A stretch of DNA of 64,000 bases from Pempheris klunzingeri (lineage: Eukaryota; Chordata; Actinopteri; Acropomatiformes; Pempheridae), in the NCBI RefSeq assembly GCF_042242105.1, contig NC_092017.1, forward strand, positions 17,322,432 to 17,386,431, read 5' to 3'. Positions 22,276 through 33,774 of this stretch are shown here, piece by piece. Each line of letters starts with the position of its first letter. Within the stretch, counting starts at the first letter, position 1. A program made the translations under genes and the position numbers. A model generated the notes under the pieces. The model saw nothing but the letters and a program-made list of their open reading frames with translations, was not told where the DNA came from and did no database searches.

Positions 22276-23666
22276 TTAATAAAAACCTGGAAAATTCCTT
22301 TGGCAGATGTCTTCAATACAGCCCTCACAATTAGCAGGCTCATGGGGACTTCTCACATAAACATTTCTACTAGGCCTGTCCCACGTCTGAAGCTGTTCAT
22401 AGTAACATTTTATTCTTATCTTCTCCACCAGATTCTCCAGGAGGATGTCAACGTTCTCGTAGCAGATCTTGGGCATCTCCATTGGAGCTGACTCGCAGAT
22501 CTTGCAGCTCTGACGGAAACGTCTCACCTTGACAACGCCCTGCCTGTACATCAGGCGCATGTGGAAGACCACCATCACCCGGTTGGAGGGCCAGGTTCTT
22601 CCACATTCTGTGCATCTGAATCTTGAAAATAACACAAGATCCAAGTTAGTCTGAACTGGCCTTTTAACAAAATGACAACACATCTGAAAGACAATATTAT
22701 ATAACTGAGATTAAAAGTCAGTTGGTCAAATTATGTTGTTGAACAAAAGCCAGTGCAAAAGGTAAATGGGAGGACAAAGAGCCATTTGACGTCACCTTCT
22801 TCCTGCTTTCTAGTGATGAGAGGATGAAGCTTTGGCGCTTTCTTTCGCAATAAATAACTGGGGCCAAAGCTCTCCAACACCTTACTGATTTAATTGTCTC
22901 ATGAGTGTGCAATTTAAGTCCTGCATATTACCATCAAATCTGGAATATTCTTGTTCAGATGAGTTACATCAAATGCAGATCTTATTGTGCAATATGTTAA
23001 AGTATACTAATGAATAAATGCATTGTAAATTGATTGGAGAATGACATTCATTGAATTAGACATTACTTTTATTCCATTATTACTTGGTATCAGGTGGAAA
23101 TATTCTCACACTTATTATTATGTATTTCTCAATTATTATCTACTCCAACACAATGTATTCATACAGTGAGCTTCACAACAACCTTCGGCATCATCTGCCC
23201 ATCTCTACTGCTCAAATAATGAAACCAGAATTCTCTCAAGTCTACCAATGAGATCCAGCTTCTGTCACACTGGACACGGCATTAACTTTCATTCATTCCC
23301 TTAAGCCTAAACTGATCTTCAAATTAACAAAAAAAGTTTTTACCTTAAAACTTAATGGTTCTACCTTGTTGAGTAAAACACATGCATATACATAAGCACA
23401 AACCTTAATAAAACAAATGCATCCACTATACTATAATTTACATTATAAATAACATATAGTGTTTATACGCACTCACTACAGTGATCGACAGTAGTGCAGC
23501 ACACTGACCTTGCAGTTGTGTTTCTGATGTACTGCTTCCATCCCCAGTTCGGTCTGCCAGGCACAAGCGTTTGATCAAACTCCAGACTCCAAAAGTCATC
23601 CAAAACCCATATTTTACTCTGGAAGACACCTGTCCACAGTGGTAATGCGATCCTGTCAGTGTGCAT
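22276..23666 (-). CDS. Receptor-transporting protein (RTP family, 3CxxC zinc finger)
   Basis: Two exons on the minus strand: 23509-23666 (ATG at 23664-23666) and 22276-22621, joined in phase 2 at an Arg codon (TAR-FRC). The product is 167 aa. Seen: N-terminal WTGVFQSKI, SLEFDQTLVPG and GWKQYI, the conserved RTP start; then RFRCTECGRTW, VVFHMRL, RQSCKICESA, and a last pair near residues 150-153 (CEGC), i.e. the 3CxxC zinc-binding pattern, plus ENLVEKIRIKCYYE. Mammalian RTPs help bring GPCRs such as odorant and bitter receptors to the cell surface; RTP4 is interferon-induced. Those family members usually have a C-terminal membrane anchor, but this protein ends RNFPGFY with no hydrophobic segment. 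Which RTP it matches is unclear. An alternative in-frame upstream start was not seen in this exon. Confidence 0.88.
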
Positions 23667-23977
23667 GGTGCTGGTGTCTGAGCCAGAAGAGACACACACC
23701 GACAGCTGCTTAGTACAATATACAAACAACTTGTCACAATGACTCCTCACCCCCTGAGTTCAGATGACACTACTATGGATGAATTTTGGGGGGAAATCAG
23801 CGTCAGCATTTACTTCTTCTATTTTCCTTTCGTTTCAGGCCTGGTTTTGTTCTACAAGTGGACTGGGTAATGAGACGTTTGTTGAAGATGTTAAAGGTTC
23901 TCTATTTGATTTTGGAGCATCTCAGACCAAAACAAATGTGTCCCCCTGCAGCCACAGACATAGAAATTTAGTAATGC
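23667..23977. other. 5' flank of the RTP gene
   Basis: Short unannotated stretch upstream of the RTP start codon. Contains 'CTTTCGTTTCAGG', which resembles an interferon-stimulated response element core (GAAAN2GAAA on the minus strand reads CCTGAAACGAAAGGAAA). This is suggestive, given that mammalian RTP4 is interferon-induced, but not proof. Confidence 0.35.
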
Positions 23978-24600
23978 AATATATATATATATTTTTTATT
24001 AGTATTGGGAAATATACAAAATACAGTGTTTACAAACGGATTAGATGAATACAATAAGCCCCCCCACGCTCCAACAGAGCCCCACCCCTTACATTTATTA
24101 CAAATAATAAATATGTAGACAATGATATGGGGTCAGTATCTCTAAACTGCAATTTCAGTAGTGTCTATTTTTTCTACACGAGTTATAAAAGGTTGCCATG
24201 TTACATAAAATTTCTGAGCACACCCTTTTGTAGTGTAGCGAATTTTCTCCAGTGTCAAATGATACAAAAGGTCTTTGATCCATATTTTAAAGGTATGGTG
24301 ACTGATATTCATATCTTGTGGAGCTACTCCAAATATTGCAATGACAGCAGAAGGTTTTATAGGCACTCCCAAAACACCTGAAAAGGTTTTAAATATTAAT
24401 TGCCAGAAATTATCTAGTTTTGGACAGAACCAAAACATATGTGAAAGGGTGGCTGGTGTTTGCCCACACCGGTCACACATAGGATCGATACTAGGCGTAA
24501 ACTTAGCTAATGATGAAGGAATCCTGGAACCGGAGTTTCAGGCCACTGGGCCACTCTCTAAGCAGTTTAGCCGTGTCCAATTGTTTCAAATGGAGTAGAG
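23978..24600 (-). mobile_element. LINE (L1/Tx1-like) 3'-terminal fragment
   Basis: Minus-strand reading at 24142-24480 contains MCDRCGQTPATLSHMFWFCP, the C-terminal CxxC...HxxxxC motif that ends the reverse transcriptase protein of teleost L1-like LINEs, followed by FWQLIFKTFSGVLG. The downstream side ends in an AT run near 23978. It is 5' truncated at about 24600, the usual outcome of target-primed reverse transcription. Confidence 0.8.
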
Positions 24601-25200
24601 TCAATAGAGTCAAAAACTGAATAGCAGGAGTCAGTTAATAACTGCTCAGAGGTGGTCAAAAATCACCAGGAGTCAAGAGTACAAGGGCAATGAGGTCTTT
24701 AATGCCGGCAGTAAAGAGAGAGACTTCTCTCGTGTACATTACATACAGCCAGAGAGCTCTGAGCTCCACTGGACAGTCTACCTGTTTATATTCCCTGGAG
24801 CCCCTAATGCTCCATCTGTTCTCCGCCCATCCACTAAGCATTCTCATTGGTTGTCTATTTCTGCACTCATTAAACATTACACCAATATGTTTCACTGTTC
24901 CATACATCCACTTGTTAATCATTAACATTACACCAATATGTTGTAGTGCTCCACGCTCCATGTATGGAAGGGACCATATGGACAAAACCATCACTCTGCC
25001 CTCTGCAACCCCCCCCCCATCTCCAGGACAACTGAGTTATGTCCACACATGTCCTACTTTTTTTATCCTATGCTCTATTCATTTGACACCATTAACTTCT
25101 AACTTTATCCTGTTCTTTACTTTTAATTAAGTTACCTTTGGTTCTTTTTACACCCTTATTTCTCAAGTTCCTCTTGTTGCATTTTTAAAAAAGTAATAAG
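24601..25200. other. Repeat-derived spacer with a 22-bp direct repeat
   Basis: No gene. The string ACATTACACCAATATGTT occurs twice, near 24874 and 24926. A C run follows at about 25011. Could be LTR or flanking DNA of the neighbouring retroviral remnant; no TG...CA ends were identified. Confidence 0.35.
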
Positions 25201-25244
25201 ACGATAATAATAAGAGAAGTGATGGAGCAGTCCTACTGCCAGAA

Positions 25245-27100
25245 AAACTTGCTGTAATGAAGTGTCGAGGACACCAAAGAGGAGACACAGACATAATTCA
25301 AGGAAATGTGGCGGCAGATGCCGCAGCAAAGAAAGCTGATGGTTACGCAGGACAGATGCTGGCACTCCATGTGGAACCTCTTCCAGAACTCATTGAAACA
25401 GACATCAAAAACATGTAAGAGCAGGGAGGACTAACCCTAACTCTAACCCAATCTGACAATGGCTCACATTTCAACAACAAAGAGCTGGCTAAGGTTGAGG
25501 CAGCCCTAGGTATCACGCACAGGTTTGGCTCAGTGTACCACCCAGCATCACAAGGGTTGGTGGAAGGAGCTAATCAGACTCTGAAACGAAAAATTGCAAA
25601 AGTGTGTCATGACACCAAACTTACATGGTTAGATGCTCCTCCATTAGCATTAATGTCCATGAGAAGTCCCCAAAGCAGTAAAACACACTTGAGTCCACAT
25701 GAGCTGTTGACAGGTCGGCCTATGCCTGGACCTCCTAGAGAGGCAGGACATACGCCTCTGTTGGATGTGTGGCAAATTGACTGTGACGACTATGTAGCCC
25801 GTCGAACCAGTAGTGTGGCTGCCTCACTTGCCCTATGACTTCCCGGACTGTCCTGTGACAGAGGAAAAGGGGGGGGGGGTTGCCACAAACCCATGCTTTA
25901 ACAGTGTACTGGCTGTGAATTAACTCTGAACTGACTTATCCAAAACAGGAAGCCATTGTATGAGAGTTCCGGGTGATAACGTGATGAACGCTAAAAAGAC
26001 TGATGAAGTGACAATGATAAAGTGATGGAACCCAAAGCTTGCCTCTGGGTAGGTGTTGTGTAAAAGGCCTCACAGTGACTGGCATAAAATTAACAAAAGA
26101 GCTTCTATCGACATATACGTTCTGAACTCTCTATGACCCGAGCGACCCCGTGGTCTCTCTCTTCACTCGTGGACCCCTGAGGCCCAGGCCAGACTGATCA
26201 GGGAGAGGAATGAGGGAAGTCTGTATGAACATTCTTCCATTTCTGCTATAAGTTTAAATGTGGTTAAAGAAACTGTCCAAAGTGCCCACAGATCAATTAA
26301 TGCTAATTAATGTGTTCTTTTGTCTAATGGTGTAACCCACATGTTCATGAATATCCAAGGACGACCAACTAACCAATTACAACTTTTGAGGATGCTGCTT
26401 CAAATCCTGTGGTAACACTGCAATTCACCAATGAGTGAAAAGACTCAGGAAGTCCATATAATTAATAATCTGTGTCTAATAAGTTAGAAACTAACCAACA
26501 GTATATTCAGTCCAGGTCTGTTTAATCTGTGTCATGTGATAATTAGAGTAATGGAAGTTAATGCAAACTTGAGAATGTTAAAGATTAGGTCATTGTGTGT
26601 CATGCCATTTAGGAAGTTATTTGGTAAAGACTTAATGAATATGAATAATATGAATATATGAATTGGAAATGAAATATCTTGATTCTGTATACCATGCAGG
26701 TGCCCCAGTGAGAGGCCTATATCTCCTACATTATTTTGGTGCCCGCGTTGTGAAGCACCTATACTTTCCTACATATTCTGGTGCCCTCCTGTGAGGCTGG
26801 TATACTTTCCTACAACTACATGAAATCTTTGACTGACCATATCTGAGCTTTGTCTACTCAGGTCCAACAGGTCGAGCAGAGACCAGCAGCAGCTGATGAA
26901 CCGCCTCCTGCACAGGTATTAGTGGGCAACTGGGTACGGGTGAAGGTCCACAAGAGAAAGTGATCGGAACCCAGGTGGACTGGAGCATGGGAGGTAACTG
27001 AACCCACCTCACATGCAGTCCAAGTAAAAGGTAAAGCAGGAGCAAATTGGCACCACCTCACACATTGCGCACCAGCTGACCCACCCTCTCGGACTTCACG
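25245..27100 (+). mobile_element. Broken endogenous retrovirus: pol fragments (RNase H end, integrase)
   Basis: Three pieces on the plus strand. About 25256-25419 encodes the end of RNase H (KCRGHQRGD, DAAAKKA) and stops. About 25448-25838 encodes part of the integrase core: an Asp in QSDNGSHF and, later, the Glu in [18 protein letters not shown]. About 26860-27090 encodes the integrase C-terminal domain (GNWVRVKV, SEPRWTGAWEV, WHHLTHC) with an internal stop. The type resembles gamma/epsilon-like retroviruses. The integrase zinc-finger region and most of pol are missing, and about 1 kb of unrelated DNA separates core and C-terminal domain. No envelope reading frame was seen. Non-functional. 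Confidence 0.8.
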
Positions 27101-27330
27101 AGAGGTTAGGAGCAATTTGGCTGAATCTATCAAAAGCAAGGACCATTTAGTAACCAATCATGTACTCCCGCCTACACAGGCTGGTGAGAGTTTCCATGCT
27201 AGAAAACCACATTGATCACATTGAGCAGTTTGATCTACTGAATTCTCGTTATGAGGTGTGAAAGGAGGGACTGATTTTTCTCTGTAGTCTGATTGACTGA
27301 TTCACACCCAAAGGGTGTGAAAGGAGGGAT

Positions 27331-27914
27331 TTGTGGGGAATATAGTATTTGTGACAAATATAGTGTTACTATTCCAAGTGCCTTATGATGTGTGGAGATC
27401 ATATTGTTATTATTCATAGAGCCTTATTTTGTACCTTATTCACTGCTTTGTATTTACAGGGACAGACACATATTGCTTAAATGTATTGCTATAGAGTTGG
27501 CCAACTTCATAATGCTAATGACAGGATACAAGCACTGACCCCAGGTTCTGAAGGGTTAGACACATGTGAGCAAAGAGAAGTCTGGCAAGAGTGCACACAG
27601 CTTACATGCACCACACTAACAACTCCATATAAGGGAGCTCCAAGGACAAGAGATGCTCTCTCTGAATGCCGCTATTGTAGAGGATTGACAAGATAGACAT
27701 AAATAGGGATAGGTTGCACTGAAGGATGATCACGCATGAGACTAGAATAGGGAGGGTACCTTTTCCAGGTTCGACTTTACTGGATTGGAGGTCGTGATGC
27801 CAAGAGGCTGGGACCAGCCTGTGCACCAACAAGGGAGAGCCAAGTCTAAACCATGGTCTCCCCCCACCTAATCTAAACCAATCACAATTCTATCCACAAT
27901 ATCTGAATGTTACA
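27331..27914 (+). repeat. Candidate 3' LTR of the retroviral remnant
   Basis: A purine-rich tract (AAAGGAGGGA) immediately precedes TGTGGGGAATATAG, as a polypurine tract precedes a 3' LTR. The block contains CATATAAGG near 27625 and may end at ATGTTACA (27914). No matching 5' LTR was found in the window, so the boundaries are tentative. Confidence 0.35.
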
Positions 27915-27919
27915 AATTG

Positions 27920-28126
27920 ATGCATTATACAGAGCCCGGGGATCACTCTGCTATCTGTTGGCTACAGAGTAGCAGCTTGCTGACTGTGGTTTTCCGAGAA
28001 GGGTCCATGGCCATGTTTATGCATGTTTTTTCTCCTCCTCTCTCTCTCCTCCTGTTTTCCTCCCCACTTTCCCCCCTTGGGGGATCAATAAAGGTGAATT
28101 GAATTGAATTGAATTGAATTGAATTA
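27920..28126 (+). repeat. LINE 3' tail ending in (GAATT)n
   Basis: A CT-rich stretch is followed by CTTGGGGGATCAATAAAGG and about six GAATT units (28096-28125), the typical 3' end of an L2/Maui-type teleost LINE. Only the tail is present. Confidence 0.65.
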
Positions 28127-30303
28127 TGTTTTATTCTTACAAACATTAAAACACCTCAAATGAGAGAAGTTGCCTGTCAACACGACAAACGTTTAAATCG
28201 AATTTCTGCAGAGCTCGTCAAAAACACAACCTACGCCATTGCTTGCTCACTAGCGCCCCCAGTAATGCACTAATTTGATCTTGTCTCACTTTTATAACAA
28301 AAGAAATGTCATTGAAATTGGTTAGGGATTAAGAAACATAAAGTGAAGTCTGCATCTCTCAGTACAGTTTGCTGAGGGCTCTTGACCTCTACTGTGCTGG
28401 ATCAACCTTACCTTACACCCGGCTGTCTTTGCAGTGGCTCTGTCTCGTTCTTTGTCTTAGTTTCTCTGTGTTACGGGCCTCAAACGCACAAACTTGCACG
28501 ATGACCAAATCAAAGACTGAAGACTGAAAACTGAAGTCACAACATGACCATTACTCCACTGTATCTTTACATGGCAAACAGCTGCTTCATGCCATAGCGA
28601 TGTTCTAACTGGAATAAGATGCCATTATGTGTTTCATTCGTAGACTGTCAAAGTTTCGTATCAGAGGACTCACTGATGAGGAAGTGCAAGAGAAATGAAA
28701 CTAAGACTTTTTCTTGTTTTTTTCCTTCATACAGCACTGCCATCTGCTGGTGTCATGCTGCTTGGTCTTATATGTCGTCTGTACTCCAACAAATGAAAAC
28801 ATGTACTAATATTTACTATATTCTATTTGAATAGAAGACACTTTCATACGATAACTTTGGGCCTAATTTCATTTTATCTTAACTGATCTGTCATTACCTC
28901 ATTTTCATATTGAGTAATAGCTATACAGTAGCTCCTAAAAAATGTATGCCCCCTTCTCGTGAGCATGATCCACTTCAACTTTGGGCCAAATTTTAATTTC
29001 CGTTCAGTAAAGTTATCATTTGAAACAAATTGTGCTCATTAGGCTTGATTGTGCGATTAATCTTTCATGTGCGGTGCCAATATCATCGCTATTTATTCAT
29101 TAACTCATTAACATTAAACAATGAACCCACACATTTCTAATTTCTTCCAGGAGAATTATGCCCCCCAAGTAAGACCCCCCCCCAAAAAACCATTAAGGTC
29201 TAATTATGATGTGCTTCATTAGTAGGTAATGTTAGAAACAACAGAAATTCACATACTGCTGTAAGTTGTAATTTGTACCCCATTCAGGGCCCGTAGATAA
29301 TGATGAATGTATTGAATCACACTGTGTTCAACCTGTTCAAGTATTGTCAGGCATGTAAAGGCGTTCCCCTCCCCTCCTTTTGGCCTGCAGTGCTCTGAAT
29401 GGTGAGCAATTAAACTGAGCACCCAGTGTTTACCCCTCTGGCTTTTTGACAATTGATTTGGAATTCAAAATGAATAACTTTAATCATTCTAATACATCTT
29501 CATGTAGATTTGTTGTTTGACTAGCTGCTGTAGTTCGGCACTGATACCTGATTAAAATACTTGTGGATTAGATAAAAAAAAACACAATTAGGACATTGTA
29601 ATGTGGAAAATGTGATTCAAATCCAACCTTCCTATCCTGGACCACACGAGCAAAAATGTGAGATTTGCATGGTGAGAAGGTGCCAGGATCCTGCTGTCCC
29701 TGCAAACCTAGAGACTGATCTTTAAACACAGAAAGTATTCCTAATTTGCTCTTAAAATCAGAGAACTTTTGTGTTCCTTTACTCAGGTGGGTGCAAACTG
29801 AGATATGTTCTGATTTGGCTGCAGCTGAAGAGGCCTTAAAAGCTGGGGAGTGCAGAAATCATGATGAAAACTGCAATGAATGGATCTTTGGATAGCATCC
29901 CTGGACTAACACCAGTCCACATGGGAGTGAAGGGAAGGGGGTAAAATGAAAGAAATGGTAGGTGGTATTTGGTGGTGATATTTTAGAAAAAACTAATAGG
30001 ATTCTGTCCCTTCCTCAGAAAAGCTATTTTCGTGAGGCAAAAATCTGCAAAAAGATTAGCCAGAAGCATTTTGATGTAGACTAGAGAAGTGGACTAGATT
30101 AAAAAGAATTAAATAATAGATAAAAATAAAAGCAACAAACATGAAAGTGTATTTCTGACCTTAGAAACTGTAGTTTGACCCTAAATTCTGAACTTTGGGT
30201 CCATTTACTGACTTTTAAGTGAATCTCATAGTTTTTTTTACCCACAAATGGAGAAACAACACACAATTAACAAGCAATCTGAAAATAAAATGCTTATACA
30301 AGA
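28127..30303. other. Gene-free spacer
   Basis: No coding, RNA or repeat structure that I could support, apart from short C and A runs near 29161-29190. Small ORFs lack family features. Confidence 0.4.
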
Positions 30304-30650
30304 TGTTATAAGAATTCTCATTCGAGGACATGCTCGTGAATTGTCAGACAGAATGGCACTCGAGGGCGTGCTCTGCAACGGTGTGTAGCCTCATATCTAC
30401 AAGGACAAGAAGACCTGAATAGCCCAAATGCCTTTCGCCTCACGCCAGTAGATGATCACACGATGTGTGAGAGCTACACCCACAACTCCCATTATAAAAA
30501 CCAACTGTACATGCTCACTGGTTGAGCCTTTTACTCTGTAACCTCTATGATGTTGTTGCACTGTTGAACGCTCCTGTTGCATGCAAGATTAAACTTTGTT
30601 TTAACTCGCAAGCTGGCTCCAGTCTCCTCTAAAAGCAAAGTCTTTTGACA
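30304..30650 (+). mobile_element. Solo LTR with 5-bp target duplication
   Basis: A 347-bp block begins TGTTATAAG and ends TTTTGACA, with CAAGA on both sides (30299-30303 and 30651-30655), a perfect 5-bp target site duplication. Inside are TATAAA at 30493-30498 and ATTAAA at 30588-30593, in the order and spacing expected of U3-R-U5. No internal retroelement sequence adjoins it, so it is a recombination relic. It sits 280 bp upstream of the dynlt2b start codon. Confidence 0.8.
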
Positions 30651-30679
30651 CAAGACCTTTTTCAAGACACTGATAGATC

Positions 30680-30760
30680 TAGAATAAAATATATAAAATA
30701 AAATATATAAAATGAAATATATAAAATGACATATATAAAATAAAATAAAATAAAACCCCA
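30680..30760. repeat. AT-rich tandem repeat (AAATATATAAAAT-like units)
   Basis: Successive imperfect units of 'AAAATATATAAAAT' followed by AAAAT repeats. Lies between the solo LTR and dynlt2b, within its presumed promoter. Confidence 0.7.
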
Positions 30761-30930
30761 GGAAGGATGATTACAGTACTTTTATTTTGAAACAGGAAAC
30801 TAGGACAAAGACGTCGCTATGGTAACGGGTACAACTCTGCTAAGATTAGCTTGTTAGCAACCGGCTGTCCACTTTAGCCTCACGTCCTCTTTCTTGTTGC
30901 AGCTAGTTAGCGTTTTATTATCGACATGCG

Positions 30931-33225
30931 ATGGAGGGGACAGATACTTACCTCATAAGACCTAATCATCAGCACAAGTGAGTGGGTCAAAGTGGTTAAA
31001 TGTCATTTCTAGTACCTGAAGTTAGCTTTTAGCCAGCGAGTTCATTGCTAACGATATGTTTTGGGGCTAAGTTAGCCACTAGCATTAGCGCAAAGTGTTT
31101 TCTGTTGTAACTGAATTAGCGTTAACTAGCGTAGTGACATTTTAAGGTTAACCTTTACGACTGGTGTTTTAGTCTACCGTGGGTATTTATACAATGAAAG
31201 TATACCAAGGCACCCCTAAAACTAATGTATGTATAAGTATCATTTATTGAAGGAGTTTTATAACTCGGGGAGCCATGCCATGAGAGAGGCTGATGAGTTG
31301 GGGTCACCTGTGGAGACTCATTGTTAAATTTATTTCCTGCCTTGCCGCTCACTGTTGAATCTTCCAGGTTTAAACCAGCCATCGTGAAGGAGTGTATTCG
31401 TGAAATTGTGAGGGAGCGACTGTCTGGGATGCGGTATGACCCAGAGGAAGTCCCAGAGCTGTCCAGATCACTGGCAGACAGCATTAAAGACAAAGTGAAG
31501 AGTGAGTGACGCTTTCTCCCTCTCATGCGCTATAACACAGGGGGGCAGGCCATCAAAATACCAAAAGTAATTTAAAATATTGTGCAAAATCATTATTCAA
31601 ATATAAGTGGAAATGATCATTCGAGTACCTATTTGAAATACTGAAAGAAAACAGAGGAAGTGTTCCATAGTCTGATTAAATATTTTTAATACCCGTATAT
31701 AAATACCACAGAACTGAAGTGTGATGTTGGCTGAATACACAGCAAGTGAAATGAACAAAATGAAACTCAAACACTCCTCTTGGCTTAACCCAGATTACAT
31801 TGGAAATGTTGCACTGAAAGTGTGATACATACACTGTCTGTGTGATTGGCAACAGACTAAAGATAACCTGACACTTATGAAACAAACAGCTGCTTTTGAT
31901 TGATGTGGTTGGCAAATAGAACCAGGCTGAATCCCTTGGAGAAGGAAACAAGTACATTGTGAACTGATTAACGAATGTAGCCAGAAGAACGACGCCGACT
32001 GTTATGTAAAAATTCCTTTTTTGTCATTACAAGTGTAATCAAGGGTAAAACATGTCCCATTAAGACAAATCCTACCAGTATTAGTACCCACCCCCGTATT
32101 GCCCCTGCACAGTGTTTGCACAGTTACTGATGCACACTACTACAGCTTGCTTCTCTTCCTCAACAGATGCAGGATTTGACAGATATAAACTTGTGGTGCA
32201 GGTGGTCATTGGAGAACAACGAGGACAAGGAGTCAAGTGAGTGATTATTTGGTACTGGGGAAGAAAAAATAGCTCTTTGTAAAACTGCTATATTTGTGCA
32301 GGACGCTCTATTGTCTGTGGAAAGCAGGTGTCAAATTTGTTTGCTTCGGGATCTTTTTGCCTTCTACCTTCCATTAATAAGTCTTAAAATTGAATCAAAT
32401 TAGCATTTGCGTGTTTCTGTAGTGCACTTAATGGATGCTCAAGCTGCAATACAAGCCAAAAGACCAGCGGTATATAATAACAGCACTATATTTCACAGAA
32501 TTAGCACTTTTTTTTTTTTTTCATATTTCCTTCTCTTTTTTTCCTACCTCACTGCTGTCCTGTGGTTGTATTTAGCAGAAATCTTGTCAGCTGAGTGACA
32601 CAAGTACATTTACTCCAATGTATGTAAACCTATTAAGAAGATATTTTCAAATCCAGGAAAAAATTTTATTCAGTGACTGACACTGAGCCGAACGCATTAC
32701 TTAACTAATATTTCTGATTTGTATCCGTCTGTCCTGCTACCTCATCACTCTTTCAAAATAGCATGATTTCAGTAGTAGTAGTTAATAGCTGATATTGACT
32801 CAATTAGTTGGTGTTAGTATTTTATTAGATTGATTTTTTTATTGAGAGGTGCTTCTTATATTCTTTCCACCACGAAAAAAATATCTCAGCAATATCTTGC
32901 AACAGAGTTGAGACTTCCCTCTGTCAGCAAACATTGCGAATATCCTTGTCAAAATGAATCAGTTACCTCTGTGACTGCCTCTGCTCTGTCTTCTCTTGTG
33001 TTTTACCAGAATGTCTTCAAGGTGTTTGTGGGATGCTGACACAGACAACTATGCAGAAGATGTTTTCATGAATGTAGGTGCCTTTGATCTGTTCACTTAG
33101 ATGTGATAGGGGAAAACAGACTTCTCAAAGAAAATGTTTCTTTTTTTTTTACAATTTACTGTATTTTCCCTCCTTAGGACAGCTTGTTCTGTCTGGTGGC
33201 AGTTTTTGGAAGCTATTACTATTGA
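30931..33225 (+). CDS. dynlt2b: Dynein light chain Tctex-type 2B (Tctex1 domain protein 2)
   Basis: Five exons: 30931-30977, 31368-31501, 32167-32236, 33010-33073 and 33178-33225, all with GT-AG borders and consistent phase. Spliced length is 363 nt, or 120 aa. The start MEGTDTYLIRPNHQHKFKPA parallels the human start TYILRP...RFRP. Further on are GMRYDPEEVPELS, GFDRYKLVVQVVIGEQRGQG, SSRCLWDADTDNYAEDVFMN and the C-terminal FCLVAVFGSYYY, all hallmarks of DYNLT2B. The single domain is a Tctex-type dynein light chain fold. In other vertebrates it is part of cytoplasmic dynein-2, which drives retrograde intraflagellar transport in cilia. An ATG at 30925 is out of frame and overlaps the true start. 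The only plus-strand host gene in the window. Confidence 0.96.
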
Positions 33226-33774
33226 GGACAAGAGGATCGATGACAGAGGGTTCTTTTTTCAGATGAAAAGATGTGCGGTGAACATCCAAATGAGACTGCT
33301 CGCTGTCAGCATTATGGGCCAGTGCGTTGATCGGAAGAAACTGTGTATGTAATTGCTGTATCTTGAGATCAACACAGATGTGTTGAAAATCTGTGCGGAT
33401 TCTGTAGTAAAATGAAGGATTTCACTGGGATTTCCTGACTTAACAAAATTATTTTTAAAGACGGAGGACTCTTTGTTTGGCTAATAAAATGATACTTTGA
33501 CTAGTATCATGTCCTACTTCAAGAAATGGCAATTTTGAGTTCTTTAAATGTCACCAATCAAGTCCTCAAAGGTATTGAAAAGTTTGATGTCAAGGTAAGG
33601 ACTGGATCTTCAGTTCATTCATGAAATGCCATGTTTACTAGAGAAGGCAGCTGAACTCAACATCATCAATGTAAATGTCAATTTAACCACATTTTATTTG
33701 ATTTTACATGAAAAATCCTCAAAATAGCAAATCTCCTAAAGCGCTTAATGTTAACAGTTAATGTTAAAAATGTT
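33226..33774. other. 3' flank of dynlt2b
   Basis: Presumed 3' UTR and spacer. An AATAAA hexamer lies near 33483 (CTAATAAAATG), a plausible poly(A) signal about 260 bp after the stop codon. Confidence 0.45.

Noticed and set aside
24690..25130. 146-aa plus-strand ORF
   Set aside because: Low-complexity, repeat-derived sequence with no domain, flanked by LINE and retroviral remnants.
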